A program made the position numbers and the translations under genes. Of a stretch of 64,000 bases of DNA, positions 8,427 to 16,653 are shown in pieces. The notes below the pieces were generated by a model. The model saw only the letters and a list, made by a program, of their open reading frames with translations. It was not told where the DNA came from and ran no database searches. Within the stretch, counting starts at the first letter, position 1. Each line of letters opens with the position of its first letter. Source of the stretch: Anaerostipes caccae L1-92 (GTDB lineage Bacteria; Bacillota; Clostridia; Lachnospirales; Lachnospiraceae); NCBI RefSeq assembly GCF_014467075.1, contig NZ_AP023027.1, positions 2,421,501 to 2,485,500 of the forward strand, given 5' to 3'.

Positions 8427-9293
8427 TTATACAAGAGTTTTTGTCCATGCGATTGCCAATGCTCCGTAGCCTATGTGACATGCGATGCTCAGAGAGAGCG
8501 GGTCCATCTCAAAGTGATGGCCCGGAAAACGTCCTTTGATCTCTTCTGCCCAGAGAGCGGCTTCTTCCCTGCTTCCCGTATAGGCGGCCTGAATATTGAC
8601 ATCTTCTTTTTCCACAGACGGGCCAAACATTTCGTTCAGTTCCTTATCTACAGCCTCCAGCATTTTTTTCTTGGCAAGCTTCATCCCTCTTGCCTTCGTA
8701 AATGCATCCAGCTTTTCTCCCTTGATCTGAAGCACCGGCTTGATATTCAAAACAGAGCCGATGGCTGCAGCTGCGGGGGTAATCCTTCCCCCCTGCTTTA
8801 AATATTTTAATGTATCTACGGTTATAAAAATAGATGACTCCATCTTATGTTCTTCCAGTATGCTCTTTATCTCGGCCGCACCCATGCCCTGCTCTGCCAT
8901 CTTTTTGGCTTCCAGCACGGACTGCTTCTGGGTGACAGAAATCCTCTGGTTATTCACTACCTGGACTTTGCCGTCAAAGTCCTCTGCCAGCATATGAGCC
9001 GTCTCACAGGAACTGCTCAGGCCGCTGGACATAGGGATATGAACGATCTCATCATATTCTTTCAGCACCTTGTTCCACAAATCCATCACATCTCCCGGAG
9101 CAGGCTGAGATGTCTTGATATCCACGCCCTCCCCAAGTCTCTTATAAAATTCTTCCTGAGTCAGGGTAATATCCTCAAAATACAGCTTCTCATCAATATA
9201 GAACGGCATAGGCAGCACGTAGATCCCATACTCCCCTGCCTGATTCTGTGTGATTCCGCTGTTGCTATCTGTAATTACTGCAACTTTTCCCAT
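8427..9293 (-). CDS. DegV family fatty-acid-binding protein
   Basis: Protein of 288 aa. VAVITDSNSGI at the start and MSSGLSSSCETA are DegV motifs that hold a fatty-acid carboxylate; LKYLKQGGRITPAAAAIGSVLNIKPVL is the second signature. Relatives (FakB) present fatty acids to the kinase FakA for entry of exogenous fatty acids into phospholipids; no fakA is in this window. ATG 9293 (MGKVAVIT) is preferred: AAAGGA lies 6 nt upstream. It has its own promoter and precedes the nitroreductase. Confidence 0.9.
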   Translation of the reverse strand: MGKVAVITDSNSGITQNQAGEYGIYVLPMPFYIDEKLYFEDITLTQEEFYKRLGEGVDIKTSQPAPGDVMDLWNKVLKEYDEIVHIPMSSGLSSSCETAHMLAEDFDGKVQVVNNQRISVTQKQSVLEAKKMAEQGMGAAEIKSILEEHKMESSIFITVDTLKYLKQGGRITPAAAAIGSVLNIKPVLQIKGEKLDAFTKARGMKLAKKKMLEAVDKELNEMFGPSVEKEDVNIQAAYTGSREEAALWAEEIKGRFPGHHFEMDPLSLSIACHIGYGALAIAWTKTLV

Positions 9294-9342
9294 AACGAAT
9301 CCTTTCATGATTTTTAGGAACTATTGATAATCCCGTCCTTTT

Positions 9343-9372
9343 ATCATAACAAATGTTAGGGTATACAGTCAA
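9343..9372 (-). promoter_or_regulatory. promoter of degV-nitroreductase
   Basis: Minus strand TTGACT (9367-9372), 18-bp spacer, TATGAT (9343-9348), in the 83-bp gap after the molybdenum cofactor genes. Confidence 0.55.
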
Positions 9373-9376
9373 ATAT

Positions 9377-9877
9377 CTATTTCCCCGGATGTCCGCATTC
9401 CGATTCTTTTCCGCACAGGATACCCAGTCCGTGGGAAAGTGTGGGAAGGATACATTCCAGATTTTCTTTGACTGCTTTTGGGCTGCCCGGAAGATTTATG
9501 ATCAGCGTGCGCTTCCTTATGACAGAAACTCCCCGGCTTAACATTGCCCTCTTTGTAATCTTTAACGATTCCAGGCGCATGGCTTCGCTGATTCCAGGAG
9601 CAAGCCGTTCCGCGGCCTCAAGTGTGGCTTCCGGCGTCAGGTCCCGCTCTGAAAATCCGGTGCCTCCCGTGGTCAGGATCAGATCCGCCGTGTACTGGTC
9701 ACAAATCTCTATGAGTCTTCCTTTCAGCGGTTCTATCCCATCCGGAAGGATTTCAGCCGAAACCACTTCAAAGCCCTGCTCCTCTGTGATCCTTCGAATC
9801 AGCGGACCGCTTTCATCCCGGCGCTCACCTGCTGCTCCTTTATCACTCAGCGTGATGACTGCGATTCTGTATGCCAT
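9377..9877 (-). CDS. mogA: MogA/MoaB-family molybdopterin adenylyltransferase
   Basis: Cytoplasmic molybdenum-cofactor enzyme, 166 aa, that adenylates molybdopterin before metal insertion. Signature LTTGGTGFSERDLTPEAT plus the start AYRIAVITLSDKG and the late segment NLPGSPKAVKENL. ATG 9877 (MAYRIAV) is preferred: GAGGAG lies 7 nt before it; the longer frame begins inside that site. It is the last gene of the minus-strand purine/molybdenum operon and follows the MOSC gene by 11 bp. MogA and MoaB are hard to separate by sequence alone. Confidence 0.88.
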   Translation of the reverse strand: MAYRIAVITLSDKGAAGERRDESGPLIRRITEEQGFEVVSAEILPDGIEPLKGRLIEICDQYTADLILTTGGTGFSERDLTPEATLEAAERLAPGISEAMRLESLKITKRAMLSRGVSVIRKRTLIINLPGSPKAVKENLECILPTLSHGLGILCGKESECGHPGK

Positions 9878-9888
9878 ATTTCTTCTCC

Positions 9889-10317
9889 TCATGCTCTTAT
9901 GATCTCATCATTTGCCCGAAGGGTCCCTCCGCGGACCACTCTCAGAAAGATGCCCTCTGTGGGCATAATGCATTTTCCGACCCTTTTGTAAATCTCGCAG
10001 TGGCTGTGGCACTCCTTTCCCCTCTGGGTCACTTCCAGAATCACCTCACCTGCCAGGAGACGATCGCCCACAGCAAGACCGTCCACATCGATTCCGGATA
10101 CAATAAGGTTTTCCCCAAAGTCTCCGTCCTCCACCTTTCCTCCCTGCTCGTTGAACTCTTTTATTTTCTCATATCCGAGAATACTGATCTGCCGGTGCCA
10201 TTTTCCGGCGTGGGCATCCCCCCGGATTCCAAACTCCTCAACGAGAAGTGCTTCTTCTACCGGACGTTTTACAGTCCCTTTTTTTTCACTGATACAGATT
10301 GCCTCAATCTTTCCCAC
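9889..10317 (-). CDS. MOSC-domain protein
   Basis: Small stand-alone MOSC (MoCo sulfurase C-terminal) protein of 142 aa. Visible marks: GIRGDAHAGKWHRQISIL, DFGENLIVSGID, VGDRLLAGEVILEVTQRGKECH, and the cysteine-containing YKRVGKCIMPTEGIFLRV. Such proteins are thought to carry sulfur or selenium to, or modify, molybdenum cofactor enzymes; beside a selenium-dependent xanthine dehydrogenase this suits cofactor maturation (inference). The start chosen is GTG 10317 (VGKIEAICIS): GGAGG is 6 nt upstream, and the gene then overlaps the moaC end by 14 bp, as expected in a coupled operon. Confidence 0.82.
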   Translation of the reverse strand: MGKIEAICISEKKGTVKRPVEEALLVEEFGIRGDAHAGKWHRQISILGYEKIKEFNEQGGKVEDGDFGENLIVSGIDVDGLAVGDRLLAGEVILEVTQRGKECHSHCEIYKRVGKCIMPTEGIFLRVVRGGTLRANDEIIRA

Positions 10318-10822
10318 TGCTGTCCTCCGTTTCTGGCATATTATCCGAAACATAGCGGAACGGTCCGCTTTTTCCTCCGGACTTCTCAAGAAGGTGAATG
10401 TCTCCCATAGACATGGACTTGCTGACTGCCTTGCACATGTCATATATGGTCAGAAGTGCGATCTGCACCCCTGTGAGCGCTTCCATCTCCACTCCGGTCT
10501 TTCCCGTTGTCTTCACCGTACAGACAGCCCTGATCGAATAATCTTCTTCCCGCATCTCAAAGTTCACGCTGCATTTATGGATCAGCAGTACATGACACAT
10601 AGGAATCAGACTGCTGGTCTGTTTTGCCCCCATAATGCCTGCGATCCTGGCCACCGAAAGTACATCGCCTTTTTCTACCTGCTTCGTCTTGATCTTTTGA
10701 TAGACCTCTTTTCCGACAAAGATTCTGCCCTGTGCAGCCGCTTCTCTTTTTGTATTTTCTTTGTCTGACACGTCCACCATGACGGCGTTGCCGTTCGTGT
10801 CAAAATGTGAAAAATCGTTCAT
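10304..10822 (-). CDS. moaC: cyclic pyranopterin monophosphate synthase MoaC
   Basis: Second step of molybdopterin synthesis (3',8-cyclo-GTP to cPMP); 172 aa. Motifs: MVDVSDKENTKREA near the start, GIMGAKQTSSLIPMCHVLLI, and VEMEALTGVQIALLTIYDM with the catalytic lysine/aspartate region following (CKAVSKSMSMGD). ATG 10822 (MNDFSHFD) is chosen on family length and the adjacent GGAAGG/AGGAG; it follows the upstream stop by 5 bp. moaA is not in the window and must be elsewhere. Confidence 0.93.
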   Translation of the reverse strand: MNDFSHFDTNGNAVMVDVSDKENTKREAAAQGRIFVGKEVYQKIKTKQVEKGDVLSVARIAGIMGAKQTSSLIPMCHVLLIHKCSVNFEMREEDYSIRAVCTVKTTGKTGVEMEALTGVQIALLTIYDMCKAVSKSMSMGDIHLLEKSGGKSGPFRYVSDNMPETEDSSGKD

Positions 10823-10827
10823 CTCTC

Positions 10828-11847
10828 CTACCTTCCAAATCCGCAGTCCGGATAAGTGCACGGATCACACTGCATGCAAAATCCTCCATGCGCCATTTTT
10901 ATAAAATCTTCTCTTGTAAGCTTTTCCCCGGCCAAAAGTCTCGGCACCGCCAGATCAAACACCGTGCGCTTCGAGTACATGACACAGCCCGGCAGTCCCA
11001 CAACCGGAATTCCTTTTACATAGGAAAGCATAAACATAGTTCCCGGAAGCACAGGGCTTCCGTAAGTGACCGCCTCACCGCCGCAGTCTCTGATAGCAGA
11101 GGGCGTCACGTCATCCGGGTCCACACTCATGCCGCCGGAAACCTGGACCATATCCGCACCCTGTCCGATAAAATCAAGGATTGCATTTGTGATTTCTTCT
11201 TTCTCATCTCCCGGAAACACCTGACCGATGATCTCTCCGTCCAGTTCTTCTGCTTTTCTTTTAAGCACCGGACCAAACTTATCCTCAATACGCCCGTCAG
11301 CGATCTCTGAACCGGTGGTCACGATTCCGATTTTTGTATGACGAAACGGCAGGACTTCGATCAGCGGGCCTTTCTCTTCACAGAGTTTCTCAAACTGTAA
11401 AAGCATGTCTTCCTCTGTCACGAGAGGAATCACTCTTGTGCCTGCCAGAACCTTTCCCTCTTCCACTGTCTTTCCGGAGTGGATGGTGGAAAAGCACACA
11501 TCTTTTAAGCCGTTTAACTCGTACAGAAGATCGATATTAATTCTTAAGACACCCCGGCAGGATGCCCTGAGCTCAATTTTCCCTTCTCTCGGTTCTCCGT
11601 AAGAGATATTTGCTCCGGCGGCGGCTTTTACCATCCGCTGCGCCGCATCATCCTCGTGGACATATCCTTCTTCCAGGTCCCAGACATAGAGATAACGCTT
11701 GCCGATATCCAGCAGCTTTTCGATATCCTCTTCCTTCACTACATGCCCCTTCTTAAATGCCCGTCCTTTAAACTTGCCCGGCACGATTTCTGTCATATCA
11801 TGACAGAGCACCATGCCCACAGCATCCTGAACCCGTACTTTCTTCAT
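10828..11847 (-). CDS. MoeA-like molybdopterin-binding protein with C-terminal cysteine cluster
   Basis: Protein of 339 aa with a MoCF/MoeA-type molybdopterin-binding domain in its second half: KIGIVTTGSEI, then VSGGMSVDPDDVTPSAIR and the substrate-channel region PVVGLPGCVMYSKRTVFD. It is shorter than MoeA, and domains I-II differ. The last 20 residues hold four cysteines (CMQCDPCTYPDC), a small metal or Fe-S type site not found in standard MoeA. The start (MKKVRVQDAVG) is at ATG 11847. Gene neighbours (yqeB, selenium xanthine dehydrogenase) suggest a variant dedicated to the selenium-containing cofactor (inference). Confidence 0.8.
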   Translation of the reverse strand: MKKVRVQDAVGMVLCHDMTEIVPGKFKGRAFKKGHVVKEEDIEKLLDIGKRYLYVWDLEEGYVHEDDAAQRMVKAAAGANISYGEPREGKIELRASCRGVLRINIDLLYELNGLKDVCFSTIHSGKTVEEGKVLAGTRVIPLVTEEDMLLQFEKLCEEKGPLIEVLPFRHTKIGIVTTGSEIADGRIEDKFGPVLKRKAEELDGEIIGQVFPGDEKEEITNAILDFIGQGADMVQVSGGMSVDPDDVTPSAIRDCGGEAVTYGSPVLPGTMFMLSYVKGIPVVGLPGCVMYSKRTVFDLAVPRLLAGEKLTREDFIKMAHGGFCMQCDPCTYPDCGFGR

Positions 11848-11851
11848 CGTC

Positions 11852-12670
11852 TCACCTTCTTCGCTGTCCTTTCTCACCGGCACATATAAGCTGAAGCACA
11901 CTGCCGGCGATGCACCTTGCCTTATCTGAAATCGTAAAACAGTTATCTCTTTCTCCGATCCTGGGATCAATATCCGCGATCTTAAATCCTTTTTTCACCG
12001 GGTAGCCGTCCCGGATGAGTCCCCGGACGATCCCGTCAAGAGATGCGAATACAGACACCTCTGTGCCGCCGTCTTCTCTGATCACGGCAATGACATCGTC
12101 CTTTTTTACCTGTGCGGCAATCCCGGTCCGCCCGTACAGGATTCCTTCTGCCGGAGCGTGAATGACTCTTTCTTTCCCGTATCCCATAATCCTGCCGGGA
12201 ACGCCTGTGTCAGCCATGGCAGGACCTTCTTCGATGACCCTTCCGAGGTTATGGCCCCGCATCGTCTCGATCACATAATCCACATCTTTGCCTGCGCTAA
12301 ATCCCGGTCCCAATCCAATGGTCAGCTTTGCCATATCCCTTCTGGTCCCAAGGTTTCTTTTTGCAAGAATAGCATCCACCACCACATCGGGTTTTATCTC
12401 TCTGATAGAATCCCCCTCCGAATCAACAAGCACCACAGGTCTTGACGGATTAACCATGTCCATGGCTTCCTCCAGAGAATCTGCATGCACAGCGGTCAGG
12501 CCCTCCACAGATGCAGTTTTTTCATAGACGGCTTCACAGAATGCCACCTGCCTGCGGATAGCAGACGGATGTTCTGTCTCTAAGACAAGGACCGGATATC
12601 CGGCCCTGCTCAGCTGATAAATGGTCCCGGTGGCAATGTCCCCGCCGCCTCTTACAACGATTGGCTTCAT
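11852..12670 (-). CDS. yqeB: selenium-dependent molybdenum hydroxylase accessory protein YqeB (EF2563 family)
   Basis: Maturation factor of 272 aa. It opens with a dinucleotide-like fold (VVRGGGDIATGTIYQLSRAG), followed by LETEHPSAIRR and GLGPGFSAGKDVDYVIETMRG, all typical of the EF2563/YqeB family found with selenium-dependent molybdenum hydroxylases. The exact chemistry is unsettled; it is thought to help place labile selenium on the molybdenum cofactor. The ATG overlaps the hydantoinase TGA (12667-12670). Its usual partners yqeC and selD are not in this window. Confidence 0.9.
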   Translation of the reverse strand: MKPIVVRGGGDIATGTIYQLSRAGYPVLVLETEHPSAIRRQVAFCEAVYEKTASVEGLTAVHADSLEEAMDMVNPSRPVVLVDSEGDSIREIKPDVVVDAILAKRNLGTRRDMAKLTIGLGPGFSAGKDVDYVIETMRGHNLGRVIEEGPAMADTGVPGRIMGYGKERVIHAPAEGILYGRTGIAAQVKKDDVIAVIREDGGTEVSVFASLDGIVRGLIRDGYPVKKGFKIADIDPRIGERDNCFTISDKARCIAGSVLQLICAGEKGQRRR

Positions 12671-14034
12671 AACATATGAGGTCCTCTCTTTATAAATTTT
12701 CCTTGTTTTTCTTTCACGACTCTTCCTCCGTCGGTCACAAGGCAGCCTCGCAGGAAAACTTTGTCGATGGTTCCCTTTATTTTTATCCCCTCAAACGGGG
12801 CATAATCCACATTCTGTTCCTGTGTCCGGGCAGTGATGATATCTTCACCCTCCGGATCAAGCACAGCGATATCCGCATCGCTTCCTTCGATGATACAGCC
12901 TTTCTCTGGATAAAGTCCGTAAAGCTTCGCAGGGTTCTCTGACAGCAACCGGCACATCTGCTGGGGTGTCAGCCTGCCTGAGCCCACTCCATAAGTATAA
13001 AGTAAAACGGCTCTGGTTTCCACCCCCGGCATCCCGTTTGGAATTCTGGTAAAATCATCCTTTCCCATATTCTTCTGTTCCACCGTAAAACTGCAGTGAT
13101 CCGTGGACACTGTCTGAATTTTTCCCGTCCTTAGTCCTTCCCAGAGTACTTCCTGGTGTTCCTTCTTCCTTAAAGGCGGGGAACAGACATAATTTCTTCC
13201 ATCTTCTCTGCGCTCATAAAAAGACTCATCCAGCAGCAGATACTGGGGGCAGGTCTCCGCAAACACCGTCTGTCCGCTGTTTCTCGCCCTCTCGATGACA
13301 TCGAGCGCCTCCCTGCATGTGAGATGGACGACGATCACCGGAATATCCACCTCTTTTGCGATTGCCAGCAGCCGGTTGACTGCCTCCGCTTCCGCCCCGT
13401 CAGGCCTTACCCTCGGATGGGCATCGGCTCCCAAATCCCCTCTCTTTTTCGCCTCTTCTGTCAGCGCATCGATCATTCCTGCGTTTTCACAGTGGACGCC
13501 TGTAATGCCGCCGATCTCTTTCATTTTCCTGAGCGCCATAAAAATATCATGGTCATTTAGGATCATGTCCTGGTACGTCATATAAAGTTTAAACGATGTG
13601 ATCCCTTCTTCCATCATATGCTCCATAGACTCAGCCGTCTGCTCATTCCAGTCGGAAATTGCCATGTGGAAGGAATAATCACAGGAACTTCTGCCGTCCG
13701 CCCGCATATGCCAGTTTTCGAGTGCCTTCTCCAGCGTTTCGCCTTTATACTGGGTGGCAAAATCAATGACCGTCGTAGTGCCTCCCTTTATGGCCGCCCT
13801 GGTCCCTGTGTCAAAATTATCTGCCGTCACTGTCCCTGCGACTTCCAGCTGAAAATGGGTGTGAGCGTCAATGAAACCGGGAAACAAAAGTTTCCCGGTC
13901 ACATCGATAACAACGGCCTCCGGATCATTAAGATCCGGTCCTGTCTTTGCTATTTTCTCATTTTCAATCAGAACGTCGGCTTTCTTCATCTGGTCTCCGG
14001 ACACAAATGTCCCATTTTTCAATAAGTATTTCAT
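12667..14034 (-). CDS. dihydropyrimidinase/hydantoinase-type cyclic amidohydrolase (YgeZ-like)
   Basis: Metal-dependent ring-opening hydrolase, 455 aa. Metal ligands: FIDAHTHF near residue 60, the carboxylated lysine in SFKLYMTY (about 150), HCEN, VHLTC and STDHC. In the purine locus it is expected to open a purine-derived imidazole or pyrimidine ring in the cytoplasm; E. coli YgeZ is the counterpart. ATG 14034 is used since AGGAGG lies 9 nt upstream; the longer frame enters the xdh end. It is translationally coupled to yqeB and sits 25 bp after xdh. Confidence 0.92.
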   Translation of the reverse strand: MKYLLKNGTFVSGDQMKKADVLIENEKIAKTGPDLNDPEAVVIDVTGKLLFPGFIDAHTHFQLEVAGTVTADNFDTGTRAAIKGGTTTVIDFATQYKGETLEKALENWHMRADGRSSCDYSFHMAISDWNEQTAESMEHMMEEGITSFKLYMTYQDMILNDHDIFMALRKMKEIGGITGVHCENAGMIDALTEEAKKRGDLGADAHPRVRPDGAEAEAVNRLLAIAKEVDIPVIVVHLTCREALDVIERARNSGQTVFAETCPQYLLLDESFYERREDGRNYVCSPPLRKKEHQEVLWEGLRTGKIQTVSTDHCSFTVEQKNMGKDDFTRIPNGMPGVETRAVLLYTYGVGSGRLTPQQMCRLLSENPAKLYGLYPEKGCIIEGSDADIAVLDPEGEDIITARTQEQNVDYAPFEGIKIKGTIDKVFLRGCLVTDGGRVVKEKQGKFIKRGPHML

Positions 14035-14059
14035 CGAAAACCGCCTCCTTTTTATATGA

Positions 14060-16627
14060 TCATGATTTCTTTTTTCTTGCATATGGTGTGTTCTTAAGCG
14101 GAAGTTTCTGCTCAAATATACCATTCTTTTTATAATACGCAGAGGCCACAGCCGGTGCCGTTGGGATGGACGTGATCTCTCCGACTCCGATGGCTCCGCA
14201 TGCAACCGGAAGTCCTGCTTTCTCTACGATCCGGCTCTCCACCTCCGGCACTTTATCTGCCCTGAAAAGTCCCAGGGTTCCGTATTTTGCCGTCGGCTTC
14301 AGCTTTTCATCGATCGGATACTGTTCGGTCAGCGCAAATCCAAGGGACATCACCACACCGCCTTCGATCTGCCCTTCCACCGAGAGAGGGTTGATGGCTT
14401 TCCCCACATCATGGGCCGCCACCATCTTTTTGATCGTTCCGTCCTCATTCAGCACACAGACCTGAGTGGCATATCCGTAAGCCACGTGGGACACCGGATT
14501 TTTCTTATCGCTTCCCATCGGATCGGTCTCTGCCAGATATTCCCCATAGAATTCCTGTCCCTCCAGATCCGTGATGTTCTTTCCCCTGACCGCTTCGTTG
14601 TAGAGAGCGCATGCCCTCCTTACCGCCTCACCGGTGACCAGCGTCTGCCTGGAACCGGAAGTCGTCCCGGAATCGGGAGCCAGGATGGAGTTGGAAGCCT
14701 CATAGACGATATCATCTCCGGACAGTCCGGTCTCTTCTCCGACTACCTGGACCAAAACAGTCCCAAGTCCCTGTCCGATACAAGATGCACCGCTTCTTAT
14801 ATGAAGTTTCCCACTGATCACCTTCAAAATACATCGTCCGGTGTCCGGGATGCCCACGCCGACTCCGGCGTTCTTCATGGCACAGGCGATGCCTGCGTCC
14901 GGATACTCGTCGATAACGTCTTTTACTGCCTCTAATGTCTCTGCCAGTCCTGTGGAGTCATCCACAATCTGTCCGTTGGGAAGTTCCTGTCCTGGCCGTA
15001 TGGCGTTGCGGTAGCGGATCTCCCACGGAGAGATTCCCACTTTCTCCGCCATCAGTGTCAGAACCATCTCCAGCCCGAAACAGCTCTGGGTCACGCCAAA
15101 CCCCCGGAACGCGCCTGCCGGTGGATTGTTTGTATAGTACGCCCGGCCTTCGATCTCAAAATTCTGGTAATTGTACGGACCTGCCGCATGGGTACAGGCC
15201 CTCTGAAGCACGGGTCCCCCGAGGGACGCATAGGCTCCGGTGTCAGAGATGATACTTGCCTTCACTCCCTGAATGATTCCATTATCGTCACATCCCATGG
15301 TAAATTCCATATCCATAGGGTGACGCTTCGGATGGATCAGGATGCTCTCGTCTCTGGTTAGTTTCACCTTCACGGGTCTTTTTAAAAGGTAGGTAGCCAA
15401 TGCCGCATGGTGCTGGACCGTCATATCTTCTTTTCCGCCGAAGCCGCCGCCCACCAGCTTATTTTCCACATACACCTTTTCCGGCGAAATGCCGAGCATT
15501 TCATAGCATTCCCTCTGGGTATCATACACTCCCTGATCCGAGGAGTAAACTTTCACTCCGTCTTCTTTATATGGAAAAGCCACTGCGCACTCCGGTTCCA
15601 GAAATGCATGTTCTGTCCACGGAGTATGAAACTTTTTGCTGATCACATGTCTGGAATTTTTAATGGCTTCCTCTGCATTCCCCCGGCATACGTATTCTCT
15701 TGCCAGGAGGTTGCCGTCACTGTGCACGAGGGGCGCATCGTCTCTCATGGCTTCGTAAGGGTTCTTCACCGGAGTGAGTTCTTCATATTCGACCCTCACC
15801 AGTTTTTTCCCCTCAACTAACGCCTCCTCGCTCTCAGCCACCACGAGGGCAATGGAATCTCCCAGATATTTTGTCGTTGTACCTTCCGGGATCAGCACAT
15901 ACCAGTCCCGTTTCAGATGTCCGGTCCGGACATTCCCCGGGATATCCTTTGCCGTGATCACGGCCTTCACACCGGGAACGGCAAGGGCCTTTGAGCCATC
16001 GACGGACAGCACCTTTGCCCTGGCATATTCCGAGCGGACGGCGCTTGCAAAAAGCATGCCTTCCATCTCGATGTCATCCGTATACTCCCCGGTACCCAGT
16101 ACCTTTTCTCTCACATCCAGCCGATGGACTCTCTCGCCCACCTTCCACTGTCCGTTCTCCTTCGGAATCTTCTTTCCCTCCCGGAAAAGTCTGGCCGCAA
16201 GTTCCACCGCATCCATGATCTTTTTATATCCGGTGCAGCGGCAGATGTTATTCCTGAGTGCGAAAGCAATCTCCTTCCTCGTCGGATTCAAATTTACATC
16301 CAGGAGACCCTTGGCGCAGATGACCATTCCCGGAATACAAAAACCGCACTGGACGGCCCCCGCCTCCCCGAATGCATAGATGAAAACCTCTTTTTCCTCC
16401 TCGGGAATACCTTCCACCGTGAGAATCTCTTTGCCGTCCATCTTTGACATCATCGGGATGCAGGCTTTCACAGCCTTCCCGTCCAACAGCACCGTACAGG
16501 TACCGCAGGCTCCCTGGCTGCACCCGTCTTTGACAGATTTAAGCTTCAGTTCGTCTCTCAAAAAACGGATCAGTTTCTGGTCCTTTTCCACAACATATTC
16601 TTTTTTATTGACCGTACATCGGAACAT
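14060..16627 (-). CDS. xdh: selenium-dependent xanthine dehydrogenase (Fe-S plus molybdopterin subunit fusion, XdhD-like)
   Basis: Hydroxylase of 855 aa oxidising or, in reverse, reducing purine rings at carbon. The N-terminal ferredoxin-type [2Fe-2S] ligands are C36, C41, C44, C56; the second cluster ligands are C94, C97, C129, C131 (QCGFC and CRCTG). From about residue 165 the large molybdopterin domain follows, with GGGFGGKED, PPAGAFRGFG and the late GVGEI loop. There is no FAD domain, so electrons must go to another partner; YgfK next door is the obvious candidate (inference). The same layout is known for E. coli XdhD. It lies in the minus-strand operon between permease and hydantoinase. 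Confidence 0.93.
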   Translation of the reverse strand: MFRCTVNKKEYVVEKDQKLIRFLRDELKLKSVKDGCSQGACGTCTVLLDGKAVKACIPMMSKMDGKEILTVEGIPEEEKEVFIYAFGEAGAVQCGFCIPGMVICAKGLLDVNLNPTRKEIAFALRNNICRCTGYKKIMDAVELAARLFREGKKIPKENGQWKVGERVHRLDVREKVLGTGEYTDDIEMEGMLFASAVRSEYARAKVLSVDGSKALAVPGVKAVITAKDIPGNVRTGHLKRDWYVLIPEGTTTKYLGDSIALVVAESEEALVEGKKLVRVEYEELTPVKNPYEAMRDDAPLVHSDGNLLAREYVCRGNAEEAIKNSRHVISKKFHTPWTEHAFLEPECAVAFPYKEDGVKVYSSDQGVYDTQRECYEMLGISPEKVYVENKLVGGGFGGKEDMTVQHHAALATYLLKRPVKVKLTRDESILIHPKRHPMDMEFTMGCDDNGIIQGVKASIISDTGAYASLGGPVLQRACTHAAGPYNYQNFEIEGRAYYTNNPPAGAFRGFGVTQSCFGLEMVLTLMAEKVGISPWEIRYRNAIRPGQELPNGQIVDDSTGLAETLEAVKDVIDEYPDAGIACAMKNAGVGVGIPDTGRCILKVISGKLHIRSGASCIGQGLGTVLVQVVGEETGLSGDDIVYEASNSILAPDSGTTSGSRQTLVTGEAVRRACALYNEAVRGKNITDLEGQEFYGEYLAETDPMGSDKKNPVSHVAYGYATQVCVLNEDGTIKKMVAAHDVGKAINPLSVEGQIEGGVVMSLGFALTEQYPIDEKLKPTAKYGTLGLFRADKVPEVESRIVEKAGLPVACGAIGVGEITSIPTAPAVASAYYKKNGIFEQKLPLKNTPYARKKKS

Positions 16628-16653
16628 ACCTATCCCTCCATTCCCGTCACATC

